From Deltaproteobacteria bacterium (lineage in GTDB: Bacteria > Desulfobacterota > Binatia > HRBIN30 > JACQVA1): a DNA stretch of 40,010 bases. The DNA lies in the NCBI GenBank assembly GCA_016210005.1, contig JACQVA010000030.1:1-40010 (forward strand), given 5' to 3'. Made by a program: the position numbers and the translations under genes. The notes under the pieces were generated by a model. It ran no database searches. It worked only from the letters and a program-made list of their open reading frames with translations, and was not told the DNA's origin. Position 1 is the stretch's first letter. Each line of letters opens with the position of its first letter. This document shows positions 31,988-40,010 of this stretch, piece by piece.

Positions 31988-32353
31988 TCAGAACTTGAGA
32001 CCCGCTTCACGGGCGGCTTCGGCGAGCACTTTCACGCGGCCGTGATAGAGAAAGCCGTTGCGGTCGAAGATCACCTCACGGATGGCCCGGTCCTGACAGA
32101 GGCCGGCGATCAACGCGCCGACCTGTTTGGCGGCGTCGCGGGTACCGGTCTTCTTCGTCTCGGCACGTAGCGCCGCAGACAGGGTCGAGGCCGCCACCAG
32201 GGTGCGCCCGGTCTCGTCGGAAATGACCTGGGCGTAGATATGCTTATTGCTGCGGAACACCGACAAGCGCGGCCGCTCGTCGGTTCCTCGCAGGCGCCGG
32301 CGCACGCGTTCTTGGCGGCGTTGGCGGGCAATCCGTTTTTCGTTTCCTACCAT
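31988..32353 (-). CDS. rplR: Ribosomal protein L18
   Basis: 121 aa: [29 protein letters not shown] in two blocks and the C-terminal [26 protein letters not shown]. It binds 5S rRNA together with L5. Basic N-terminal tail as usual. Confidence 0.97.
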   Translation of the reverse strand: MVGNEKRIARQRRQERVRRRLRGTDERPRLSVFRSNKHIYAQVISDETGRTLVAASTLSAALRAETKKTGTRDAAKQVGALIAGLCQDRAIREVIFDRNGFLYHGRVKVLAEAAREAGLKF

Positions 32354-32371
32354 CGCGCTCCCCCGCTCGGT

Positions 32372-32923
32372 CTAGCTTCCACCTGCGGCGCCGGCAGCTT
32401 TACCGGCTTTGCGGCGAATCCGTTCTTGCGCGTACTTGATGCCTTTGCCCTTGTACGGTTCCGGCGGCCGCAGCGCCCGAATACCGGCGGCGACTTCGCC
32501 CAACAGATGCCGATCGGATGACTCCAGCGTGACCACCGTCTGCTTCTCGACCTTGACCTGCACCCCTGGCGGCAACTGATACACGATCGGATGCGAGTAG
32601 CCGAGACTGAGGTAGAGGGAATTGCCGCGAGCGTCCGCGCGGTAGCCGACGCCGACGATTTCGAGCGTGCGCGTGAAACCGCTGCTCACCCCGGCCACCA
32701 TGTTGGCCAACAGCTTACGCGTCAACCCGTGCAGGGCGCGCGCTTCCCGCCCCTCGCCTGCGCGCGTCACTCGCAGGGTGGCGCCCTCGCGGGCGATGGC
32801 GATACCAGCCGGCAACGTGTGAACCAGCTTGCCCTTCGGGCCCTCGACGACCACTTCGTTGGCGCGGCTGCTTACCTGCACCCCGCTCGGTACGGCAATC
32901 GCTAATTTTCCGATCCGCGACAT
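32372..32923 (-). CDS. rplF: Ribosomal protein L6
   Basis: 183 aa with the two tandem L6 domains: MSRIGKLAIAVPSGVQVS start and PPEPYKGKGIKYAQERIRRKAGK near the end, the signature motif. Located near the GTPase centre of the 50S subunit. A short Gly/Ala tail (AAGAAGGS) follows. Confidence 0.97.
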   Translation of the reverse strand: MSRIGKLAIAVPSGVQVSSRANEVVVEGPKGKLVHTLPAGIAIAREGATLRVTRAGEGREARALHGLTRKLLANMVAGVSSGFTRTLEIVGVGYRADARGNSLYLSLGYSHPIVYQLPPGVQVKVEKQTVVTLESSDRHLLGEVAAGIRALRPPEPYKGKGIKYAQERIRRKAGKAAGAAGGS

Positions 32924-32930
32924 GGTGCTC

Positions 32931-33329
32931 CTACCAAACCGAACACATCAATTCACCGCCGAGGCCGCGCTTGGCGGCCTCGCGGTCGACTAAGATCCCG
33001 GCCGAGGTCGAGACAATGTTGATCCCGAATCCACCGCGCACCGACGGAATCGCGCGCGCGCCGACGTACTTGCGCAGGCTCGGCCGACTCACGCGCCGCA
33101 GGCCGCTGATCACCGGCCGATGCTGGGCGTCGTACTTCAGCGTGATGCGAAGCACTCGGTGCCCCTCGTGCTCCACCACGCTGTAGCCCTGGAGGTAGCC
33201 CTCTTGGAGGACGACCGCCAGAATTCGTTCTTTGACCCGCGACCACGGCACATCGACTTGCGTCTTGCGCGCCCGCATGGCGTTGCGTACGCGCGTCAAC
33301 AGATCGGCAATCGGATCAGTCATACCCAT
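32931..33329 (-). CDS. rpsH: Ribosomal protein S8
   Basis: 132 aa: MGMTDPIADLLTRVRNAMRA start and the family C-terminal GFGINIVSTSAGILVDREA, ending GGELMCSVW. Two ATG codons are possible (33329 or 33323). Primary 16S-binding protein; represses the spc operon in E. coli by binding its mRNA, not tested here. Confidence 0.97.
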   Translation of the reverse strand: MGMTDPIADLLTRVRNAMRARKTQVDVPWSRVKERILAVVLQEGYLQGYSVVEHEGHRVLRITLKYDAQHRPVISGLRRVSRPSLRKYVGARAIPSVRGGFGINIVSTSAGILVDREAAKRGLGGELMCSVW

Positions 33330-33337
33330 GAGCGCAC

Positions 33338-33523
33338 CTACCAGCTCGCCTTGGTCAGCCCGGGGATCAAGCCGCGCCGCGCCAGGTCACGCAGACAGAT
33401 GCGGCACATTTGAAAGCGGCGATAGTACGCGCGCGGCCGGCCACACAACGGGCAACGGTTATACGCCCGCACTTTGAACTTGGCCGGGCGCTGCGATTTG
33501 ATACGCAGGCAGGTTTTCGCCAC
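33338..33523 (-). CDS. rpsN: Ribosomal protein S14, short zinc form
   Basis: 61 aa. Cysteines C24-x2-C27 and C40-x2-C43 form the zinc ribbon ([22 protein letters not shown]). The short form, as opposed to the ~100-aa zinc-free form of E. coli. Between rplE and rpsH. Confidence 0.97.
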   Translation of the reverse strand: MAKTCLRIKSQRPAKFKVRAYNRCPLCGRPRAYYRRFQMCRICLRDLARRGLIPGLTKASW

Positions 33524-33532
33524 ACGATCCTC

Positions 33533-34075
33533 CTAGCTCCGAAATGGCATGCCAAGCGCCTTGAGCAGGGCTTTGCCCTCGGCGTCGCTGCGCGCGCTGG
33601 TGACGATGCACACCGTCATACCGCGGATTTTGTCGACCTTGTCGAGATTGATCTCGGGGAAGATGATCTGCTCGCGCACGCCCAGGGCATAATTGCCGCG
33701 GCCATCGAAGGCTTTATCCGAGACCCCGCGAAAGTCGCGCACCCGCGGCAGCGCTACGCTGACCAGCCGATCGAAGAACTCGTACATGCGCTCGCCGCGC
33801 AGCGTCACCATGCAGCCGATCGGCTGGTTCTCGCGCAGCTTGAAGTTGGCGATGGCGCGGCGGGACTTGGTTACCACCGGCTTCTGCCCACTGATGGCGG
33901 TCAATTCTTCGACCGCCGCATCCAAGATCTTCACGTTTTGCAGGGCTTCACCCAACCCCATGTTGATGATGATCTTCTGCAAGCGCGGCACCTGCCAAAC
34001 GTTGCGGCAGCCGAGATCCTTGGCCAGCGCGGGCAGCACCTCGCGATGATAGCGCTCTTTGAGTCGTGACGGCAC
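33533..34075 (-). CDS. rplE: Ribosomal protein L5
   Basis: 180 aa: [14 protein letters not shown], then [47 protein letters not shown] and [18 protein letters not shown]. Binds 5S rRNA and contacts P-site tRNA in the central protuberance. Confidence 0.97.
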   Translation of the reverse strand: MPSRLKERYHREVLPALAKDLGCRNVWQVPRLQKIIINMGLGEALQNVKILDAAVEELTAISGQKPVVTKSRRAIANFKLRENQPIGCMVTLRGERMYEFFDRLVSVALPRVRDFRGVSDKAFDGRGNYALGVREQIIFPEINLDKVDKIRGMTVCIVTSARSDAEGKALLKALGMPFRS

Positions 34076-34081
34076 GGCAGA

Positions 34082-34408
34082 TTACCTATCCAGTTGTTCG
34101 CCGCAGCGACGGCAGACCCGTACGCTGCGGCCGTCGTGCAGCTGCTTCTTGCCCATGCGCACCGGGGCGCTGCATTTATCGCACATTATCATCACGTTCG
34201 AGAGCTGCAGCGGGGCTTCCTTGTCGACGATCCCGTGCGGGCTCTGCGGGCCGCGGGCACGGCTGTGGCGCTTGACCATATTGAGCCGCTCGATCAGCAC
34301 GCGATTGCGCTCGGGCAACACGCGCAACACCTTACCGCTCTTGCCGCGGTCCTTGCCGGCAATGATCATGATGGTGTCGTTCTTTCGGATCTGCGCACGC
34401 ATAGCCAC
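34082..34408 (-). CDS. rplX: Ribosomal protein L24 with C-terminal zinc ribbon
   Basis: 108 aa from a GTG; an ATG two codons on may be the true start. KOW motif in the N-terminal part ([25 protein letters not shown]). The C-terminus carries CDKC and CRRC pairs, a zinc-ribbon extension found in many L24 proteins. Nucleates 50S assembly at the tunnel exit. Confidence 0.96.
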   Translation of the reverse strand: MAMRAQIRKNDTIMIIAGKDRGKSGKVLRVLPERNRVLIERLNMVKRHSRARGPQSPHGIVDKEAPLQLSNVMIMCDKCSAPVRMGKKQLHDGRSVRVCRRCGEQLDR

Positions 34409-34411
34409 GCC

Positions 34412-34780
34412 TCACAGCACCTCGGGAGCCAGCGAGAGGATCTTCATGAAGCGCTTGGCGCGGAGCTCGCGGGCAACCGGTCCGAAGATGCGGGTGCCAA
34501 CCGGCTCGCGCTGATTGTCGATCAGCACGGCCGAGTTCGAGTCGAACTTGATGTACGAGCCATCGGGCCGGCCGACCTCTTTCGCGGTGCGGACAATTAC
34601 CGCCTTCATCACGTCGCCCTTCTTGACCTTGGCGTTGGGGATCGCTTCTTTCACCGACACGACGATGATATCGCCGAGCGAGGCGTACCGGCGGCGGCTA
34701 CCACCCAACACCTTGATGCACAGGACTTTACGGGCGCCGGAATTATCGGCCACGTCGAGCACTGTCTCTGCTTGCACCAT
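34412..34780 (-). CDS. rplN: Ribosomal protein L14
   Basis: 122 aa, the family length. [59 protein letters not shown] in blocks, and [23 protein letters not shown]. Contacts 16S h14 in a subunit bridge. Confidence 0.97.
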   Translation of the reverse strand: MVQAETVLDVADNSGARKVLCIKVLGGSRRRYASLGDIIVVSVKEAIPNAKVKKGDVMKAVIVRTAKEVGRPDGSYIKFDSNSAVLIDNQREPVGTRIFGPVARELRAKRFMKILSLAPEVL

Positions 34781-34823
34781 TTCAGACCACCCTGTTGGAC
34801 GTCCGGCACGCCGCCGAGTCTCC

Positions 34824-35084
34824 TCAGACTGCCTTTTCCAGAATCGCGCGTACGGCCCAGCGCTTGTCGCGGCTGAGCGGGCGGGTCTCGGCGATCAGCA
34901 CCCGATCACCCACCCCGCACTGATTCTGCTCATCATGCGCCTTGTACTGTTTTTGCCGGCGCAAATACTTCTTGTACTTCGGGTGGCGCACCAGGCGTTC
35001 GACGGCGACGACGACGGTCTTATCCATCTTGTCGCTCACCACCACCCCTTGGCGGACCTTGGCTTTACCCCGCGCTTGTTCCAT
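34824..35084 (-). CDS. rpsQ: Ribosomal protein S17
   Basis: 86 aa: [62 protein letters not shown]-fold primary binding protein of the 16S 5' domain. Its ATG shares one base with the rpmC stop (35084). Confidence 0.97.
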   Translation of the reverse strand: MEQARGKAKVRQGVVVSDKMDKTVVVAVERLVRHPKYKKYLRRQKQYKAHDEQNQCGVGDRVLIAETRPLSRDKRWAVRAILEKAV

Positions 35085-35284
35085 TAGCGTTTGATTCCCT
35101 TAGCGCGCTCGCGCTGGATGGTCAGTATGCGCGCGATATCGCGCCGGTGTTTCAGCAACTGCGCCGGGCTTTCGAGTCGGTTTGTCCCCCGCCGCAAGCG
35201 CAGGTGAAACAGGCCCTCGCGCAACTCGTGCAGCTTGCCGGCGAGTTCCTGTTCGCTCATATCGCGCAATTCCCTAACCTGCAT
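35084..35284 (-). CDS. rpmC: Ribosomal protein L29
   Basis: 66 aa: [20 protein letters not shown], then [20 protein letters not shown] and [16 protein letters not shown], the two-helix coiled coil of L29. It docks trigger factor and SRP near the tunnel exit in characterised ribosomes. Its start overlaps the rplP stop by 11 nt. Confidence 0.97.
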   Translation of the reverse strand: MQVRELRDMSEQELAGKLHELREGLFHLRLRRGTNRLESPAQLLKHRRDIARILTIQRERAKGIKR

Positions 35285-35699
35285 GGCCCGCTCCGACTCG
35301 GCTGCGCACTTGCGTCGCGACCGAGAGTTTATGCGCCGCCAAACGAAAGGCTTCGCGCGCCACCGCGTCGGTCACCCCTTCCATCTCGAACAGGATGCGG
35401 CCCGGTTTCACCACGGCCACCCAGATTTCCGGTGCGCCCTTGCCCTTTCCCATCCTGGTCTCCGCCGGTTTCTTAGTCAGCGGCTTGTCGGGGAATACGC
35501 GGATCCACACCCGCCCACCGCGCTTGATGTGGCGGGTGAGCGCGACGCGGGCCGCTTCCAGCTCGCGGGCGGAGACCCAGCCCCGGTCGGTGGCCTGCAA
35601 GCCGTAGTCGCCGAACGCCAGCGTGCTGCCGCGGTACGCGCTACCGCCACGGCGGCCTTTCTGGTGCTTGCGGTGCTTGACCTTCTTGGGTGCCAACAT
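35274..35699 (-). CDS. rplP: Ribosomal protein L16
   Basis: 141 aa: [40 protein letters not shown], then [20 protein letters not shown] and [18 protein letters not shown]. It supports tRNA binding at the A site. The Arg in the [11 protein letters not shown]-x-P loop is the conserved one. Confidence 0.97.
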   Translation of the reverse strand: MLAPKKVKHRKHQKGRRGGSAYRGSTLAFGDYGLQATDRGWVSARELEAARVALTRHIKRGGRVWIRVFPDKPLTKKPAETRMGKGKGAPEIWVAVVKPGRILFEMEGVTDAVAREAFRLAAHKLSVATQVRSRVGAGHAG

Positions 35700-35724
35700 G
35701 GTGAAATCCTACGCCTCGCCTCGC

Positions 35725-36387
35725 TCACAAGCCCATGGCGGTTCGCTGCTGCTCTTCCTCGCGCGTGAGCACTTCGCCGCGGAAGATCCAGCAGCGCACG
35801 CCGATGACGCCGTAGGTGGTTTTCGCCAACGCCAGGCCATAACTGATGTCCGCGCGCAGCGTGTGCAGCGGCACGCGGCCTTCGCGGTACCACTCGGTGC
35901 GGGCGATTTCGGCGCCGCCGAGTCGGCCGGCGCACTGGACTCGAATGCCCTGAGCCCCCATACGCATGGCCCGACCGACGGCTTCTTTCATCGCTCGGCG
36001 GAAGGCGACGCGGCGCTCGAGCTGGAGCGCGACGTTCTCGGCCACCAGCTGTGCATCCACGTCTGGCCGGCGCACCTCGTGGATATTGATGAAAGCTTCC
36101 TTATTGGTGAGCTTGGCCAGTTCGACCTTGAGCTTCTCGATCTCGGCTCCCTTCTTGCCGATCACGATACCGGGCCGGGCAGTGTAGATGTTGATCTTGG
36201 CCTTGTTGGCCGCCCGCTCGATCTCCACCTTCGAGATACCGGCGTGATACAGGCGGTCCTTCAGAAACTGGCGCACGCGCAGGTCTTCGCGCAACAGCGG
36301 CGCGTAGTCGCGGCGGGCGAACCATTTCGAGTCCCACTGCTCGATCACTCCGAGGCGAAAGCCCTTCGGATGTACTTTCTGTCCCAT
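35725..36387 (-). CDS. rpsC: Ribosomal protein S3
   Basis: 220 aa. [20 protein letters not shown] start, a KH domain with [19 protein letters not shown], and the C-terminal S3 domain ([16 protein letters not shown]). Forms the mRNA entry tunnel and contributes helicase activity. Confidence 0.97.
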   Translation of the reverse strand: MGQKVHPKGFRLGVIEQWDSKWFARRDYAPLLREDLRVRQFLKDRLYHAGISKVEIERAANKAKINIYTARPGIVIGKKGAEIEKLKVELAKLTNKEAFINIHEVRRPDVDAQLVAENVALQLERRVAFRRAMKEAVGRAMRMGAQGIRVQCAGRLGGAEIARTEWYREGRVPLHTLRADISYGLALAKTTYGVIGVRCWIFRGEVLTREEEQQRTAMGL

Positions 36388-36395
36388 CTGGCTCC

Positions 36396-36731
36396 TTAGG
36401 CGTGCTCGTCTACCACAATCATGATGTGGCTGGTTCGCTTACGGATCGGCGTGGCTCGTCCTTGCGCCCGCTGGGTCGAGCGTTTCCACGTCGACCCGGC
36501 CCCAACGCTGATGTGTTTCACGTACAGCCGGTCAACATCTACGCTCTGCGTATTCTCGGCGTTAGCGACCGCCGATTTCAAGGTCTTGGCCACCATGCGC
36601 GCGCCCTTCTTCGGCACGAACTCGAGGATATTGAGCGCTTCGCCCACGTTCTTCCCGCGGATCAGATCCACCACCAGGCGGGCCTTCTGCGGGGCGATAC
36701 GGAGATGGCGGCTCACTGCGCGACTTTCCAT
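36396..36731 (-). CDS. rplV: Ribosomal protein L22
   Basis: 111 aa: [40 protein letters not shown] and [17 protein letters not shown], the beta-hairpin region that lines the exit tunnel. Three nt before it lies the rpsS stop. Confidence 0.97.
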   Translation of the reverse strand: MESRAVSRHLRIAPQKARLVVDLIRGKNVGEALNILEFVPKKGARMVAKTLKSAVANAENTQSVDVDRLYVKHISVGAGSTWKRSTQRAQGRATPIRKRTSHIMIVVDEHA

Positions 36732-36734
36732 CTG

Positions 36735-37046
36735 CTATCCCTTGGCCGCCGGTGGCGGCCCCGCTGCTGGTTTGACTTCCGCCTTGCGGTCGCCCGAGTG
36801 TCCGTGGAAAGTGCGGGTCGGGGAAAATTCACCGAGCTTGTGGCCAACCATGTTTTCGGTGACGAAGATCGGGATGAACTTGCGCCCGTTATGCACCGCG
36901 AAGGTTTGGCCGATCATGTCGGGAATGATGGTCGAGCGCCGCGACCAGGTCTTGATCACCCGCTTTTCGCGGCTGGCGCTCAGGGCCTCCACCTTCTTGA
37001 GCAGGTGCTTGTCAATGAACGGACCCTTTTTGATCGACCGTGCCAC
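36735..37046 (-). CDS. rpsS: Ribosomal protein S19
   Basis: 103 aa: [59 protein letters not shown]. The C-terminus has an Ala/Pro/Lys extension ([15 protein letters not shown]) longer than usual. Part of the 30S head with S13. Confidence 0.97.
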   Translation of the reverse strand: MARSIKKGPFIDKHLLKKVEALSASREKRVIKTWSRRSTIIPDMIGQTFAVHNGRKFIPIFVTENMVGHKLGEFSPTRTFHGHSGDRKAEVKPAAGPPPAAKG

Positions 37047-37057
37047 GTCCGTCTCTC

Positions 37058-37879
37058 CTACTTGCCGCGCCGCTTAACGATGAAACGATCGGTTCGCGGA
37101 TTATGGCGAGTCTTGTAACCTTTTGCGGGCTGGCCCCAAGGCGACTGCGGGTGATTGCCCTTCGAGCGTCCCTCGCCGCCGCCGTGCGGGTGGTCCACCG
37201 GGTTCATCGCCACCCCGCGCACGCGCGAGCGCCGCCCCAGCCAGCGCGAGCGACCCGCCTTACCGATGGAGATGTTCTCGTGGTCGAGGTTCCCGACCTG
37301 CCCGATCGTCGCGCGGCAGACCAGCTGCACTCGGCGCAACTCACCGGAGGGCAGCTTGAGCAGTGCCATGTCGCCCTCTTTGGCCATTAGCTGCACGGCA
37401 GAGCCGGCGCTGCGCGCGAGTTGCCCGCCCTTGCCCGGCTTCATCTCGACGTTGTGGACCATGGTACCGAGCGGAATCTGCTTCAGCGGCAGCGCATTGC
37501 CGGGCTTGATATCGGCGCCATCGCCGGCAACGACACTATCGCCAACCCGCAGTCCGACCGGAGCCAGGATGTAGCGCTTCTCGCCGTCGCTGTAATGCAA
37601 CAGCGCCAGGCGTGCCGAGCGATTGGGATCGTATTCGATCGCCGCCACGCGGGCCACGACTTGATCCTTGTTGCGGCGAAAGTCGACGACTCGGTAGCGC
37701 TGCTTGTGGCCGCCGCCGCGGTGACGGCTGGTCATGCGGCCGAGCGCGTTGCGTCCGCCGCTGCGTTTGCGCGGCTCGAGCAAGCTGCGTTCGGGGGTGG
37801 ACTTAGTGATTTCCGAGAAGTCGGCGGCGCTCTGGAAGCGCCGGCCGGCCGACGTCGGATTGTATTCGCGCGTTGCCAT
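37058..37879 (-). CDS. rplB: Ribosomal protein L2
   Basis: 273 aa. [40 protein letters not shown], and the peptidyl-transferase-near motif [20 protein letters not shown] with its conserved His. Needed for subunit association and peptidyl transfer. Confidence 0.98.
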   Translation of the reverse strand: MATREYNPTSAGRRFQSAADFSEITKSTPERSLLEPRKRSGGRNALGRMTSRHRGGGHKQRYRVVDFRRNKDQVVARVAAIEYDPNRSARLALLHYSDGEKRYILAPVGLRVGDSVVAGDGADIKPGNALPLKQIPLGTMVHNVEMKPGKGGQLARSAGSAVQLMAKEGDMALLKLPSGELRRVQLVCRATIGQVGNLDHENISIGKAGRSRWLGRRSRVRGVAMNPVDHPHGGGEGRSKGNHPQSPWGQPAKGYKTRHNPRTDRFIVKRRGK

Positions 37880-37882
37880 AGT

Positions 37883-38173
37883 CTACACGGCCTCGAAGAA
37901 GTCGATGCGCTGGCCCTCGGCCAAGGTGACGTAAGCCTTCTTCCATGCCGGCCGCTGGCCGCGGCTCTTGCCGACGCGGCGCATCTTGCCGAGGTAATTC
38001 ATGGTTCGCACCTTCTCGACCTTGACCTTGAACAAGCCCTCCACCGCATGGCGAATTTCGGTCTTGTTGGCTTGGGCGCGCACTTTGAAAAGGACCTGAT
38101 TGCCCAGCTGGTTTACCAGCGTACCCTTCTCGGTGATCAGGGGTGAAGCCAGCACGCGAAAGACATCCTTCAT
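37883..38173 (-). CDS. rplW: Ribosomal protein L23
   Basis: 96 aa: VLASPLITEKGTLVNQLGNQ, VRAQANKTEIRHAVEGLFKV, MRRVGKSRGQRPAWKKAYVTL. At the tunnel exit, docking site of trigger factor and SRP. 3 nt before rplB. Confidence 0.97.
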   Translation of the reverse strand: MKDVFRVLASPLITEKGTLVNQLGNQVLFKVRAQANKTEIRHAVEGLFKVKVEKVRTMNYLGKMRRVGKSRGQRPAWKKAYVTLAEGQRIDFFEAV

Positions 38174-38186
38174 CTCGGCGCCCTCC

Positions 38187-38816
38187 TCAGCCCACGCGCG
38201 CCGCCAGCGCGGCCACTGTCTGCGGCGTTACGATCACGTGCTCGTAGCGAAGCAGGTCGTACACATTCGCGCCCTCAACACGCAGCACCTTCACCTTCGG
38301 CAGGTTGCGTGCGGCGCGCTCGATCGTATCGTCTTTCGCCGGCAAGATGATCAGGCCGCTCACCACCTTGAGGTCAGCGAGCAGCTTGACCACGAATTTG
38401 GTCTTGGCGGCTTCCAGTTCGATCTTATCGAGCACCAGCAGCTTGCCTTCGCGCGCTTTCAAGGCCAGGGCCGAGGCCAGCGCCGCCTTACGCGCGCTGG
38501 CGGGCATGCGATAGCTGTAGTCACGCGGCTGTGGGCCGAACACGCTCGCGCCGCCAGCCCAGATCGGAGATCGGCTGCTGCCCGCGCGCGCCCGGCCGGT
38601 GCCCTTTTGGCGCCATGGCTTCTTACCGCCGCCGCGGACAAAGGCGCGCGTCTTGGTTGCAGCGGTGCCGGCACGGCGGTTGGCAAGCTGCATCTTGACG
38701 GCCTCGTACAACAGGTGGCGTCGCACCGGCTGGCCAAAGACCACTGCCGGCAGCTCGACCTGGCCAACCGCCTCGTTGCGCTGCGAGTACAGGGCGACGC
38801 TCATGGGCTCAGCCAT
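38187..38816 (-). CDS. rplD: Ribosomal protein L4
   Basis: 209 aa. The extended loop RRAGTAATKTRAFVRGGGKK, PWRQKGTGRARAGSSRSPIW reaches into the exit tunnel. In E. coli L4 represses the S10 operon by attenuation; no such leader was identified here. Start overlaps the rplC stop by 8 nt. Confidence 0.97.
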   Translation of the reverse strand: MAEPMSVALYSQRNEAVGQVELPAVVFGQPVRRHLLYEAVKMQLANRRAGTAATKTRAFVRGGGKKPWRQKGTGRARAGSSRSPIWAGGASVFGPQPRDYSYRMPASARKAALASALALKAREGKLLVLDKIELEAAKTKFVVKLLADLKVVSGLIILPAKDDTIERAARNLPKVKVLRVEGANVYDLLRYEHVIVTPQTVAALAARVG

Positions 38817-39468
38817 TGCGCACCCCCTTTTCGACCCGCTTCACCGCCGGCCGCACCAGCACGATCCCGCTGCGTGCGCCGGCCACGGCGCCACGGATCA
38901 GGATGACGTTCTCCTCTGCGCGAACGGCGACGACCTCCAGGTTCTGTGTGGTCACTCGATCGTCGCCCAATTGACCAGCCATCCGCTTGCCCTTGAACAC
39001 CCGCCCAGGAAACGAGCGGTTACCGATCGAACCGCCGTGGCGGAAGTACTCGTGGGTTCCGTGGCTCCCGGGGAAGCCGGAAAAATTGTGCCGCTTGATG
39101 ACGCCGCTGAAGCCGCGCCCCTTCGAGGTGCCGGTGACATCGACTCGATCGCCGGCCTTGAATAGTGCGGCCACCGTCAGGTCTTGCCCGACCGTGAAGG
39201 CACTGTCGCCGTCCACCCGGAACTCGCGTAACACCTCGAAGACGCCCTTGGCCGCCTTGCCGCAATGCGTTCTGAAGGCCTTGCTGACACGCTCTGGCTT
39301 GCGCGCGCCAAAACCAAGCTGGACCGCCGCGTAGCCGTCGGTGGGAGCGGTTTTCACCTGCACCACCGTACACGGACCCGTCTCAATCACGGTGACTGGG
39401 ATCAGCTCACCTTGCGGGCTGTAGACTTGCGTCATGCCCAACTTTCTACCGATCAGACCGAGAGCCAT
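38809..39468 (-). CDS. rplC: Ribosomal protein L3
   Basis: 219 aa from the ATG at 39468 ([20 protein letters not shown]); the frame is open further upstream without homology. It contains [39 protein letters not shown]. One of the first 50S assembly proteins, close to the peptidyl-transferase centre. 22 nt after rpsJ. Confidence 0.97.
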   Translation of the reverse strand: MALGLIGRKLGMTQVYSPQGELIPVTVIETGPCTVVQVKTAPTDGYAAVQLGFGARKPERVSKAFRTHCGKAAKGVFEVLREFRVDGDSAFTVGQDLTVAALFKAGDRVDVTGTSKGRGFSGVIKRHNFSGFPGSHGTHEYFRHGGSIGNRSFPGRVFKGKRMAGQLGDDRVTTQNLEVVAVRAEENVILIRGAVAGARSGIVLVRPAVKRVEKGVRNG

Positions 39469-39490
39469 TGTCGCTTCGTCACATGTGGCG

Positions 39491-39799
39491 TTACTGGAGC
39501 TTGATCTCAACGTCCACACCCGCCGCCAGATCGAGTTTGCCCAAGGCATCGATCGTCTGCTGGGTGGGCTCCAAGATATCAATTAACCGTTTGTGTGTAC
39601 GGATTTCAAACTGCTCGCGGGACTTCTTGTCGACGTGCGGAGAGCGGTTGACGGTGAAGCGCTCGATGCGCGTCGGCAGCGGGATCGGACCCGCCACGCG
39701 GCCGCCGGTGCGCCGTACCGTCTCGACGATCTCCTTCACCGACTGATCGAGCAAGCGGTGGTCGTAGGCCTTCAGGCGTATGCGGATCTTCTCGTTCAC
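39491..39799 (-). CDS. rpsJ: Ribosomal protein S10
   Basis: 102 aa from the GTG at 39799, preceded by a gggag site 8 nt upstream; this gives the normal S10 length, whereas the start at 39829 adds ten unrelated residues. Family matches: [60 protein letters not shown]. Also acts in NusB-S10 antitermination. 45 nt after tuf. Confidence 0.97.
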   Translation of the reverse strand: MNEKIRIRLKAYDHRLLDQSVKEIVETVRRTGGRVAGPIPLPTRIERFTVNRSPHVDKKSREQFEIRTHKRLIDILEPTQQTIDALGKLDLAAGVDVEIKLQ

Positions 39800-39844
39800 G
39801 TGCGTGGCTCCCGCTTGCTGCTTCCTCACTGCTGGGCGTGGGTG

Positions 39845-40010
39845 TTAGGCGATGATCTTGGTGACGACACCAGCACCGACGGTGCGGCCGCCTTCGCGGA
39901 TGGCAAAGCGCAGCCCTTCGTCCATCGCAATCGGCGTGATCAGCTCGATGGCCAGCTTGACGTTGTCCCCGGGCATCACCATCTCCGTCCCCGCAGGCAA
40001 CGTCGCCACC
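39845..40010 (-). CDS. tuf: Elongation factor Tu, C-terminal part (cut by the window edge)
   Basis: Only the last 54 codons are in the window: [40 protein letters not shown], ending IIA and TAA at 39845. This is the end of domain 3 of EF-Tu, which delivers aminoacyl-tRNA to the ribosome. The start lies beyond base 40010. Upstream of rpsJ, as in the classical str-S10 order. Confidence 0.95.
   Translation of the reverse strand, partial: VATLPAGTEMVMPGDNVKLAIELITPIAMDEGLRFAIREGGRTVGAGVVTKIIA

Noticed and set aside
1-40010. CRISPR array, tRNA or rRNA genes
   Set aside because: No regularly spaced repeats and no tRNA-like T-arm/acceptor pattern or rRNA segments were noticed on either strand.

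Overview
This 40-kb, GC-rich window looks like a chromosomal segment of a Gram-negative bacterium. It carries a Tat-exported molybdoenzyme, a lipoprotein, periplasmic-type proteins and a canonical S10-spc-alpha ribosomal cluster. Gene content (tungsten-type aldehyde oxidoreductase, a UGA-containing SelW-like gene, an FG-GAP protein with a dockerin-like tail, a DUF6502-like protein) suggests a deltaproteobacteria-like or Candidatus Binatota-like lineage. That placement is inference from gene flavour, not a phylogeny.

Left part (1-10,700). An aldehyde:ferredoxin oxidoreductase gene is followed by a gene that ordinary ORF calling misses: a SelW/Rdx-type CxxU selenoprotein (1987-2223) with an in-frame UGA at codon 11, a strong ribosome binding site and a SECIS-like hairpin just after the UGA. 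Next come a membrane histidine kinase, a periplasmic FKBP isomerase, and a tight plus-strand run of SAM hydroxide adenosyltransferase, site-2 protease and dCMP deaminase. Then follow a small uncharacterised conserved protein and a minus-strand two-component operon (membrane protein, NarX-like kinase, two NarL-like regulators).

Accessory stretch (10,700-15,200). This stretch is full of relics. mazE is followed by a truncated mazF. A SelB C-terminal remnant is split by about 1.2 kb bounded by a perfect 20-bp direct repeat. Inside lie a brnT-brnA toxin-antitoxin pair, bracketed by its own ~70-bp direct repeats, and the N-terminal piece of a tyrosine recombinase. A hemolysin III gene, an internally deleted FAD oxidoreductase pseudogene, a ribbon-helix-helix-like ORF and an AAA/DUF4143-like relic with twin palindromes follow.

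Middle (15,200-24,850). A secreted repeat protein ends in a strong hairpin terminator. It converges on a solitary type II DMSO-reductase-family catalytic subunit with no Fe-S or haem subunit beside it. A zinc-type CDF exporter follows, then a four-gene minus-strand operon: a second member of the uncharacterised family, a 45-aa membrane protein, a DUF6502-like protein and a lipoprotein. A secreted FG-GAP protein is divergent from that operon.

Right part (24,850-40,010). One long minus-strand ribosomal super-operon runs tuf (partial), rpsJ, rplC, rplD, rplW, rplB, rpsS, rplV, rpsC, rplP, rpmC, rpsQ, rplN, rplX, rplE, rpsN, rpsH, rplF, rplR, rpsE, rpmD, rplO, secY, adk, map, rpmJ, rpsM, rpsK, rpsD, rpoA, rplQ. 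infA is absent from its usual place between map and rpmJ. S4, S14, L36 and L24 carry zinc-type cysteine sets. No tRNA, rRNA or CRISPR array was seen.
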